A stretch of 64,000 nt of DNA from contig NZ_LFXL01000030.1 of the NCBI RefSeq assembly GCF_001270745.1, positions 1 to 64,000 of the forward strand, given 5' to 3'. The position numbers and the translations under genes are program-made. This DNA is from Jiangella muralis (lineage in GTDB: Bacteria; Actinomycetota; Actinomycetes; Jiangellales; Jiangellaceae). Below the pieces are notes generated by a model. The model ran no database searches and was not told the origin of the DNA. It saw only the letters and a program-made list of their open reading frames with translations. How positions within the stretch are numbered: position 1 is the stretch's first letter; every line of letters starts with the position of its first letter. This document shows positions 52,185-59,827 of the stretch, piece by piece.

Positions 52185-55148
52185 ATGACCAGGCTCTCGC
52201 GACCACGCTCGATCGTTGCGCTGCTGCTCGCCACGCTCACCACGCTGGCCGCCGTCGCCGTGACGGCGCCGGCCTCCAGTGCGGCCGATGCCGAGGACGA
52301 GCGGCTGACCGCGAGCTTCGCCGTCCTCGGCCCGGACCCCTATCCCGCGACCGGCCGGATCGGCGGCGCCTTCAGCACCACCGCTGCCGTCGCCCTGGAC
52401 TATCTACGTCGCAGCCTGGTGGCCGACCTGGGCACGGTCTCGGCCGTCGACCGGATCGAGCTCGTCGACCGCGACGCCACCAGCCGCCTCACCGCGTCGG
52501 ACTACACGCTGTGGAGCAGCCGCGACAACCAGGCCTACCAGCAGCTGGACGGCTGGACGCTGCAGACCCGGCAGCAGGGCGGCCGGCTCGTGCACGAGTT
52601 CACCGGGCTGTCCGCCGAGGCTCGCTACGTCAAGATCAACACCCGGTACGACGACACCGCCTTCACCTTCGCGGTGAACAACCCGGTGGAGGACGTCCAC
52701 CTCTTCGGCACCGCCGGCGAACCGGACCCCGGCGCGGCGCTGGACGTGGTCGACTCCTGGAAGGTGACCAGCGAGGCCACCTACCCGGACGTCGAGCACC
52801 CGGACACGATGTCGGCCTTCCGCCCGGCCATCGCAGAAGCGCCCAACGGGGACTTCCTGCTCACCTTCAACACCTCCACCGACGCCAACCCCGGCGGTGA
52901 GATCCGCCTGATCCGGTCGACCGACCGAGGCCGCACCTGGAGCCCGTCGGAGGTCATCGCCGGCCCGAGTGACCGGTACGAGAACGGCAGCATCGCGTCG
53001 TCGCGCGGCATGACCACCCTGCGCGACGGCACGATCGTCATGACCTACGGCGAGGCCGTCAACCACACCCGGTTCAACAACCGGGAAGGCGTGAAGTTCG
53101 TCGCCCGCTCCACCGACAACGGCCACACCTGGGAAGGCACCGACGAGCCGATCGAGTTCCCGGTGCCGTTCCGCGAGCAGTTCGACGCCGGCGGCCGGAT
53201 GATCGAGACCGCGGACGGCACCTTGCTACTGCCGGTCTGGGGCACCCGGGAGCTCGCCGACGACTGGGAGACCAACCCGCGGCGCAGCGAGTCGGGTGTG
53301 CTGCGCTCCTTCGACGGCGGCAGGACGTGGACCGAGTTCTCGGTCATCGGTTACGACCCGCACGACCCCGTACACTCGCCGCCGTTCTACCCGTACGTGT
53401 TCGGCGCCAGCGCGACCGAGTTCGCCCTGCAGCAACTGCCGAGCGGCCGCATCGTCGCCGAGATCCGCTACGAGAACGCCGTCGACCCGGTCCGCTGGCA
53501 GCTCTACCGCACCTACTCCGACGACGACGGGGCCACGTGGTCGGCGCCGGAGCCGGTCGGCTACGTCGCGCCGGCGTACTCGTTCGCCTTCGCGCCGTGC
53601 ACCGATGAGCTGGCCGGCGGGCAGACCAAGCTCGTGCTCGGCGCGCGGGGCATCACCCGGCTCGGCAAGGCCATCATGGCGGTGTCCTTCGACGAGGGCG
53701 TGACCTGGCAGGACCCGTTCCCCCTCGAGCACCCCGACGGCAACGACTTCTACGGCACCCTCGGCGGCGAGCCCGACTTCCTCCGGCTGGACGACCGCCG
53801 GGTCCTCGTCGTCTTCCAGGCGTCCGACGACGACCGGCCGTACATCCCGCCGGGTGACCCGGGCAAGCCGTGGCACATCATGGCCAACGTCCTCGAGGAC
53901 GCCACGCCCGACGAGTGCCGGGCGCAGGCCGCCGCGGCCGGCGAGCGGCAGGAGAGCAGCCCGAACGTCTTCGTCCACCGGGCCGACCGCGCCGAGTGGA
54001 CCTGGGCGCTGTCCGCGAAGAACGCGGTCCAGCCGGCCGGCACGACCGTCGGCGAGTTCGTCGCGACCCAGGCGGGGGCGTTGAGCTGCCGTCCCGACCA
54101 GCCGCTGCGACTGCGCGACGAGGAGAGCCGGATCCTCGATCCCGGTGACACGTTGGCCGAAGCGGGCGTCCGCAACGGCGACTCCCTCGAGCTGGCCGGC
54201 GCGGAGCCCACGGCCCGGCCGTTCCGCATCGGCGCGTCCGAGCTGGACGTGTCACCAGCCACCCGGCACGTCGCGAACTGGGACGACGCCTGCGCACCCA
54301 CCCCGATCGCGCTGGACTACCGGTCCCGCGGCCTGGGCCTGGACGTGGCGATCCCGGCCGGCGAGGTGATCTCCGCGCTGGAGCTGCGTGACAGCGCCGG
54401 CACCACCCGGCTGAAGCAGGCCGACTACCGGCTGTGGACGAGCCCCGACAACGTGCACTTCACCGAGGTGACCGGCTGGTCGTTCACGTCCGGCGTGGAG
54501 GACGGCCGGATCGTGCACCGGTTCGGCGACCTCGCCGTCACCGACCGGTACCTCAAGGTGTCGCACCCGTACACCGACGCGGCGTACACGTTCGTCCTGG
54601 ACGATCCGCGTGAGGACATCTCCCTCGAGTTCGCCGCGCGGGCCTGCGACACCGTCGTCACCGGGAGCGTGACCGGGCCGGTGAGCATCGACGGCGACGG
54701 CACCACCTGCGTCACCGGCGCCACCATCGCCGGGCCGGTCACCGTCGAGGCCGGCGCGTCCGCGTCGGTGCGCGACAGCCGCATCACCGGGCCGCTGACC
54801 TCCGGCGGCGCCGCCGCGATCTCCGTCTGCGACTCGACCCTGACCGGGCGGGTCGCGGTGAGCGGCAGCACCGGCCCGGTGCTGATCGGCCAGGCCGACG
54901 GGCACGACTGCGGGCCGAACACGATCACCGGCCCGGTGAGCCTGGATGCGAACACGTCGACGATCCGGGTGGCGGGCAACCGGATCGTCGGGGCGGTCAC
55001 GCTGACCGCCAACACGTTCGCGTCCTCGGCCTACCTCGGCGGCAACCGGATCATCGGGCGGCTGAGCTGCGGCGACAACACGCCGGAGATCGACGGGGAC
55101 GACAATGTCGTCACCGGCCGCAGGAGTGGTCAGTGCGCCGAGCTGTGA
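52185..55148 (+). CDS. Secreted sialidase-like protein with two discoidin-like modules, beta-grasp-like segment and C-terminal beta-helix
   Basis: 987 residues. Sec-type signal (1-34, ending ASSAADA). Module A at about 36-180, propeller at about 185-560 (STDRGRTW, STDNGHTW, SFDGGRTW, SDDDGATW) with FRPAIAEAPNGDFL, a ubiquitin-like segment at about 619-673 (DPGDTLAEAGVRNGDSLELAG), module B at about 680-820 and, from 820, seven TGPV-type turns of 19-23 residues that read as a small beta-helix. Architecture is that of the 34579 protein with module A and the beta-helix added. AGGAG lies 11 nt before ATG 52185. Last of the secreted series. Confidence 0.85.
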   Translation: MTRLSRPRSIVALLLATLTTLAAVAVTAPASSAADAEDERLTASFAVLGPDPYPATGRIGGAFSTTAAVALDYLRRSLVADLGTVSAVDRIELVDRDATSRLTASDYTLWSSRDNQAYQQLDGWTLQTRQQGGRLVHEFTGLSAEARYVKINTRYDDTAFTFAVNNPVEDVHLFGTAGEPDPGAALDVVDSWKVTSEATYPDVEHPDTMSAFRPAIAEAPNGDFLLTFNTSTDANPGGEIRLIRSTDRGRTWSPSEVIAGPSDRYENGSIASSRGMTTLRDGTIVMTYGEAVNHTRFNNREGVKFVARSTDNGHTWEGTDEPIEFPVPFREQFDAGGRMIETADGTLLLPVWGTRELADDWETNPRRSESGVLRSFDGGRTWTEFSVIGYDPHDPVHSPPFYPYVFGASATEFALQQLPSGRIVAEIRYENAVDPVRWQLYRTYSDDDGATWSAPEPVGYVAPAYSFAFAPCTDELAGGQTKLVLGARGITRLGKAIMAVSFDEGVTWQDPFPLEHPDGNDFYGTLGGEPDFLRLDDRRVLVVFQASDDDRPYIPPGDPGKPWHIMANVLEDATPDECRAQAAAAGERQESSPNVFVHRADRAEWTWALSAKNAVQPAGTTVGEFVATQAGALSCRPDQPLRLRDEESRILDPGDTLAEAGVRNGDSLELAGAEPTARPFRIGASELDVSPATRHVANWDDACAPTPIALDYRSRGLGLDVAIPAGEVISALELRDSAGTTRLKQADYRLWTSPDNVHFTEVTGWSFTSGVEDGRIVHRFGDLAVTDRYLKVSHPYTDAAYTFVLDDPREDISLEFAARACDTVVTGSVTGPVSIDGDGTTCVTGATIAGPVTVEAGASASVRDSRITGPLTSGGAAAISVCDSTLTGRVAVSGSTGPVLIGQADGHDCGPNTITGPVSLDANTSTIRVAGNRIVGAVTLTANTFASSAYLGGNRIIGRLSCGDNTPEIDGDDNVVTGRRSGQCAEL

Positions 55149-55155
55149 GGTTCCG

Positions 55156-56262
55156 ATGAGGATCACGGGCGCCGTGCTCGACGAGCCCGGCCGCGGGCGC
55201 CCGTACGGGTCGACTCGGCCGCTGACCGTGGCCGAGCTCGACCTGGCTCCGCCCGGTCCGGGCGAGGTGCTGATCGAGATCGAAGCCGCCGGAGTGTGCC
55301 ACTCCGATCTGTCGGTGGTCGACGGCCAGCGCCCTCGCCCCACCCCGATGCTGCTCGGGCACGAGGCGGCCGGACGGGTCGTGGACGTCGGGGACGGCGT
55401 CGACGACCTGGCGGCGGGCCGGCGGGTGGTGCTGGTGTTCCTGCCGGCCTGCGGCGCGTGCGCCGGATGCCGGTCCGGCGGGCGGATCCCGTGCGAGCCG
55501 GGATCGGCCGCCAACGCGGCGGGGACACTGATCGGCGGCGGCACGCGCCTGTCCCGGCACGGCCGCCCCGTGTTGCACCACCTCGGTGTCTCCGCGTTCG
55601 CCACGCATGCGGTGGTGGACCGGGGTTCGGTCGTCCCCGTCGACGACGACGTGCCGGCGCCGGTCGCCGCGCTCCTCGGCTGCGCGGTGCTGACCGGCGG
55701 CGGCGCGGTGGTCAACGCGGGCCGGATGCGATCAGGCGACCGGGTGGCCGTTGTCGGGCTCGGCGGGGTGGGGCTGGCCGCGGTGCTCGTCGCCGCCGCG
55801 GCCGGGGCGTCCCGCCTCGTCGCCGTCGACCCCGTCGAACACAAGCGCGACCTCGCGCTGCGGCTCGGCGCCACCGCGGCGATGACGCCAGATCAGGCGG
55901 CCGCCGCGGGGCGGCTCGCCGATCTGGTCGTCGATGCGACCGGCTCGGTGCCGGCCTTTGAGGCGGCGCTGGCGGCCACCGCACCCGGCGGGCGCACGGT
56001 GACCGTCGGGCTGCCGCCGCCGGACCGGCTGGCCCGGATCTCGCCGCTTGCGCTGGTGGCCGAGGGACGCAGCGTGATCGGCAGCTACCTCGGCTCCTCC
56101 GTCCCGTCCCACGACGTGCCGATGTACGTCAGCTGGTGGCGCGACGGCCGGCTGCCGGTCGAACGGCTCGCGACGGCGGAGCTAACCCTCGGTGAGATCA
56201 ACCAGGCGATGGAGGCGCTGGCCACCGGACAGGCCGTTCGGCAACTCATCAGGCCCTCGTGA
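55156..56262 (+). CDS. Zinc-dependent alcohol dehydrogenase (MDR family)
   Basis: 368 residues. AAGVCHSDLSVV and GHEAAGRVV supply the catalytic-zinc Cys and His-Glu; ACGACAGCRSG has three of the four structural-zinc cysteines, with a fourth in IPCEPG. NAD-binding GLGGVGLAAVLVAAAAG follows. It resembles the S-(hydroxymethyl)glutathione/mycothiol-type and aryl-alcohol dehydrogenases. ATG 55156 lies 7 nt after the previous stop, so it may be co-transcribed with the secreted series, although its metabolic link to them is unclear. Confidence 0.9.
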   Translation: MRITGAVLDEPGRGRPYGSTRPLTVAELDLAPPGPGEVLIEIEAAGVCHSDLSVVDGQRPRPTPMLLGHEAAGRVVDVGDGVDDLAAGRRVVLVFLPACGACAGCRSGGRIPCEPGSAANAAGTLIGGGTRLSRHGRPVLHHLGVSAFATHAVVDRGSVVPVDDDVPAPVAALLGCAVLTGGGAVVNAGRMRSGDRVAVVGLGGVGLAAVLVAAAAGASRLVAVDPVEHKRDLALRLGATAAMTPDQAAAAGRLADLVVDATGSVPAFEAALAATAPGGRTVTVGLPPPDRLARISPLALVAEGRSVIGSYLGSSVPSHDVPMYVSWWRDGRLPVERLATAELTLGEINQAMEALATGQAVRQLIRPS

Positions 56263-56300
56263 CCATGCAGGACGCTCAGGTCGCGGTCGGCAGCGGCCAG

Positions 56301-56356
56301 CCATGATCATCAACCTTTTCGGCTGTCATAGCAGCTCAAAAGGTTGATGATCATGG
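56301..56356. repeat. Perfect 19-bp inverted repeat (copy 2 of the CATGATCATCAAC element), bidirectional terminator-like
   Basis: 56301-56319 is the exact inverse complement of 56338-56356, core CATGATCATCAACC plus TTTT/AAAA, and GCTG/CAGC adds a 4-bp inner stem in the 18-nt loop. It lies between two convergent genes and includes the D-aminoacylase stop codon. The same 13-bp core forms the arms at 4560-4613. Confidence 0.7.
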
Positions 56357-57919
56357 TGGGCGACGCCGCAGCGACCGGCCGGGCCGCCGGCCGGTCAGCC
56401 GGCCGTCCGCCAGCACGACGACGCCGTTGACCAGCACCGTGGCGATGCCGGCCGCCGGCTCGCGCGGACGGTCGTAGGTGGCCCGGTCCGAGACCCGCCC
56501 GAGGTCGACGACGGCGATGTCGGCGGCCTGCCCGGGCGCCAGGGTTCCCCGTCCGGCCAGCCCGAACCGCCGCGCGGCCCGGCCGGAGAGATGCTCGGCG
56601 GCCTGGTCCGGCGTGTACGCCCGGCCCGGGCCGGTGTGCTCGGCCAGCAGCCGCGCGAACGTGCCCCACGCGCGTGGGTGCGGCGCGCCTCCGACGAAGA
56701 TGCCGTCGGACCCGGCCAGGTGCCAGGGATGGGTCAGCAGGCCGGTGTAGTCGGCGGCGGTCGTGTGCCGCGACGCCGCGAAGATCGCCGTGGCCGTCAG
56801 CTCGGTCGCGACCAGCACCTCGTGCACCAGCGCCGCGGGGTCGGCCCGGCGCGCCGCGGCGGCCGTGGCGATCGTCCGGCCCTCCAGGTCCCGATGGTCC
56901 GCGGAGGGGACGTGCGCCAGCCGGGTCTGGAGGAACCGGCCGCCGGTGTCGGCGAGCGTGCGCGGGAACCACTCCTCCACCAGCCTGGCCCGCCCGCGCG
57001 GCCCGGCCAGCGCGGACCGCACCGCCGCGGCTGCCCCCGTCAGCCAGTCCTCGGGGACGATCGGCATCGCGAGCAGGGAGAAGCCGCGCCGGTACGGGTA
57101 GGCGTCGAAGGAGCCGTCGACACCGCGGCGCTCGAGGCCCTCGATGGCCTCCTCGATCAGCGCCTGGCGCGCGTGCAGGTGCGAGACGTGCAGCGGCACA
57201 CCGGCCGACAGCGCGATGCCCGCGGCCTCGTCCAGGCCCTCGCCGGAGCGCTCCTCGTAGCCGCCGCGCAGGTGGGTGACGTAGACCGCGCCGGTGCCGC
57301 GCATCGGGGCGAGGACGGCGGCCAGCTCCGCGGCCCCGGCGAACCGGCCGGGCACGTAGTCGAGGCCGGACGAGGCGCCGACGGCGCCGTCCTCCAGGCC
57401 CTGCTCGACCAGTCGCCGCATCGCGCGCAGAGCGGCGTCGTCCGGCGCGGCCGGGTCGTGGCCCAGCACCTCGTGCCGCACCGTGCCCAGTGGGACGGTG
57501 TAGGCGACGTTCACCGGGACGGCGCCGTCATAGCCGGCCAGCAGGTCGGCGACGCGATACCCCTGGTAGCTCGGGTGGACGCCGTTCAGCGCGCCGAAGT
57601 AGGTCTGGCCGTAGCGGCCGTCGCCGGGCGCCAGCGAGACGCCGTCCTGGCCGAGCACGATGCTGGTCACGCCCTGACGCAGCAGCGCGAGCTGCACGTC
57701 GTCTCGGAAGATGCTGCCTTCGGCGTGGCTGTGCGCGTCGACGAACCCGGGGAACAGGGTGCCCCCGGCGCAGTCGATGACGGTGCTGGCGGCGGCGCCG
57801 GCGAGGTCACCGATCTCGGCGACGAGCCCGTCGCGGACGCCCAGGTCGGCGGCGACCGGCGGCGTGCCGTCGCCGCGCACGACCGTGCCGCCCGCGAGCA
57901 GGCAGTCGAACCGGCTCAC
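56351..57919 (-). CDS. N-acyl-D-amino-acid deacylase (D-aminoacylase)
   Basis: 522 residues, intact. FVDAHSHAEG (metal HxH near 65), VLGQDGVSLAPG, SSGLDYVPG, YVTHLRGG and HVSHLHAR (metal histidines), SFDAYPYRRG and GSDGIFVGG with the catalytic Asp, in the order of the D-aminoacylase family. Liberates a D-amino acid from its N-acyl form; such enzymes also include dihydroorotase-like members with other amides. GTG 57919 overlaps a short upstream frame by GTGA. Confidence 0.88.
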   Translation of the reverse strand: MSRFDCLLAGGTVVRGDGTPPVAADLGVRDGLVAEIGDLAGAAASTVIDCAGGTLFPGFVDAHSHAEGSIFRDDVQLALLRQGVTSIVLGQDGVSLAPGDGRYGQTYFGALNGVHPSYQGYRVADLLAGYDGAVPVNVAYTVPLGTVRHEVLGHDPAAPDDAALRAMRRLVEQGLEDGAVGASSGLDYVPGRFAGAAELAAVLAPMRGTGAVYVTHLRGGYEERSGEGLDEAAGIALSAGVPLHVSHLHARQALIEEAIEGLERRGVDGSFDAYPYRRGFSLLAMPIVPEDWLTGAAAAVRSALAGPRGRARLVEEWFPRTLADTGGRFLQTRLAHVPSADHRDLEGRTIATAAAARRADPAALVHEVLVATELTATAIFAASRHTTAADYTGLLTHPWHLAGSDGIFVGGAPHPRAWGTFARLLAEHTGPGRAYTPDQAAEHLSGRAARRFGLAGRGTLAPGQAADIAVVDLGRVSDRATYDRPREPAAGIATVLVNGVVVLADGRLTGRRPGRSLRRRPP

Positions 57920-58020
57920 CGCGACTCCAGCGTGGCGCGGGCCAGCAGCGTGACGTCCTCGCGCGGCGGCGCCGGCGTGCCGTCGTAGAGCAGCCCACAG
58001 CGGATCACGGTCCTCGTCAC
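57916..58020 (-). pseudogene. Amidohydrolase N-terminal remnant (34 codons)
   Basis: GTG 58020 opens a frame reading VTRTVIRCGLLYDGTPAPP..., the start of an imidazolonepropionase-like amidohydrolase (normally about 400 residues). After about 26 residues the similarity stops and the frame ends in ATLESR. Coupled start-stop overlaps on both sides suggest the frame is translated but cannot fold into the enzyme. Confidence 0.55.
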
Positions 58021-58220
58021 GCTTCTCCCCCCACCCGCGCCGAGCGGTCCTCGAAGGTCGACGCTACGACGGGCTGCGTCCCGGCCCGCACGCAACCCGT
58101 GAACTCGTCGAGCAGCCGGGCGAACGGCTGTGTGAACATGTCGTCGGGCCAGCCGATCAGTGACGGCTCCGGCTCGAGGACGCGGGACTCCTCCGGGTCC
58201 TTGCCGCGGGTGAGGTGCAC
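58017..58220 (-). pseudogene. C-terminal remnant of a Gfo/Idh/MocA-like gene
   Basis: 67-codon frame ending ...LIGWPDDMFTQPFARLLDEFTGCVRAGTQPVVASTFEDRSARVGGEA. The DEFTGCVRAGTQPV portion has the pattern of the C-terminal helix of Gfo/Idh/MocA proteins. The frame is closed upstream by a stop just before the GTG at 58220, so the Rossmann half is absent. Assignment is tentative because the region is short. Confidence 0.45.
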
Positions 58221-58296
58221 CCCCTACCGGTCGACCAGCCGCCCGAGGATCAATGGGAGGCCCCCCGGCATGCGCCTGGAGTCGTACTCGCCCGGG

Positions 58297-59781
58297 TCAG
58301 GCGACGCTGCCGGCGCGGTGGCCGAAGACCGCGCCCGCGGCCAGGCCGGTGCCACCCGGGTAGTTGCCGCTGAACAGGCCACCGAGCATCTCGCCGGCGA
58401 CCAGCAGGCCCGGGATCGGCGAGCCGTCGTCGGCGAGAACGCGACCGTGGGTGTCGGCCCGCAGCCCGCCGAAGGTGAAGGTGATGCCGCACGTCACCGG
58501 GTAGGCGTAGAACGGCGGCGTCAGCAGCGGCGCGGCCCAGTTGCTCTTCGGCGGGCGGACGTCGGCGCGCCGGCCGTCCTTGACGGTGGGGTCGAACCGC
58601 GCCGTGGTGTCGATGGCGGCGTTGTACTCGGCAACCGTCTTGCGCAGTCCCGCCTCGTCGATGCCGGCCTCCCGCGCGAGCTCGTCGACCGTGTCGGCGA
58701 CGACGACGCTGATGCCGGGCATGTCGTACTCCTCGGCCCGCAGCATGGGCCGCAGTTCGGCGTCGAACAACTGGAAGGCGACGGAGCCGGGCTGCTCGAG
58801 GATCTGGCTCCCGTACTTGGCGTAGGTGTAGTTGCGGAAGTCCTCACCCTCGTCGATGAAGCGCTCGCCGTCGACGTTGACGACGATGCCGAGCGGGTAG
58901 CTCTGCCGGGTCAGCCGGTTGGTCAGCTCGCGGTTGCTCTCGTTCTGCGGGTGTCCGGCGTCCCAGGCCACGGCGTGGCAGGTGGACCAGTCGCCGGCCC
59001 TCCCGGCGCCGATCCGCAACGCCTCGACCAGCACTTCACCGGTGTTGTTCGACGTGCCGCGCACGCGCGCGTTGGCCCAGCCGCGGCCCAGGTGGAGTTC
59101 GCGCAGCCGCGGGTCCGCCTCGAACCCACCGGCGGCGAGCACCACCGACGCGGCCGCCACCTCGCCCTCGACACCGTCGCTGGTCACGTAGCCCACCCCG
59201 GTGACGGCGCAGTCGTCGACCAGGAGGTCACGCACGGCGTGCCCGTAACGGACGTCGACGCCGAGAGCGGCGGCCGCCCGGGCGTGGTCGGCCATCAGGC
59301 CCTGCCCGCCGTCGACGTTGCCGACGTGCAGGCCGCCCCAGAACAGGTATGTGCCGTCGTCGCGCTGGTACGCCTGGCGCTCGTACATCAGCCGGTAGCG
59401 CAGCCCGTGACCGTGCAGCCACCGCACGACGCGGCGGCTCTGCGCCACCAGAACGCGGGTGAGATCGGGGTCGTTGCGCCCGCCCGTCACCTTGGCGAGA
59501 TCGGCGGCGTACTCCTCGGCGGAGTAGGGCGGCACCTCGGTGGCGTCGTGCCGGTCGTCGGGCTCGACGATGTCGAGCAGGTCGGGCAGCCCGTCGTGCA
59601 CGATGCGGGTCGCGCCAGCCGTGTAGTAGCTGTTGCCACCCGCGTGCTCACGGTCGCCCTTCTCCAGCAGGACGACCGAGCGGCCACGCTCGGCGGCGGC
59701 GAGCGCGGCGCAGAAGCCGGCGTTGCCGCCGCCCACGACGACGACGTCGGCGTACGGCCGGGCGGTTCCCAGTCGGTTCAA
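58297..59781 (-). CDS. FAD-dependent fumarate-reductase/tricarballylate-dehydrogenase-like flavoprotein
   Basis: 494 residues. FAD motif VVVVGGGNAGFCAALAAAERG followed by VVLLEKGDREHAGGNSYYTAG. The C-terminus GLLVAGEMLGGLFSGNYPGGTGLAAGAVFG is the second FAD-binding region of the succinate dehydrogenase/fumarate reductase/TcuA group. Overall closest in appearance to TcuA, which oxidises tricarballylate to cis-aconitate. The start is TTG 59781, with GGAG about 8 nt upstream; no better start exists before the FAD motif. Confidence 0.8.
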   Translation of the reverse strand: MNRLGTARPYADVVVVGGGNAGFCAALAAAERGRSVVLLEKGDREHAGGNSYYTAGATRIVHDGLPDLLDIVEPDDRHDATEVPPYSAEEYAADLAKVTGGRNDPDLTRVLVAQSRRVVRWLHGHGLRYRLMYERQAYQRDDGTYLFWGGLHVGNVDGGQGLMADHARAAAALGVDVRYGHAVRDLLVDDCAVTGVGYVTSDGVEGEVAAASVVLAAGGFEADPRLRELHLGRGWANARVRGTSNNTGEVLVEALRIGAGRAGDWSTCHAVAWDAGHPQNESNRELTNRLTRQSYPLGIVVNVDGERFIDEGEDFRNYTYAKYGSQILEQPGSVAFQLFDAELRPMLRAEEYDMPGISVVVADTVDELAREAGIDEAGLRKTVAEYNAAIDTTARFDPTVKDGRRADVRPPKSNWAAPLLTPPFYAYPVTCGITFTFGGLRADTHGRVLADDGSPIPGLLVAGEMLGGLFSGNYPGGTGLAAGAVFGHRAGSVA

Positions 59782-59827
59782 GGTGTTCTCCGCTTCTCCG
59801 TGGACGGGCTGACGCGCGGGCGCGGCG

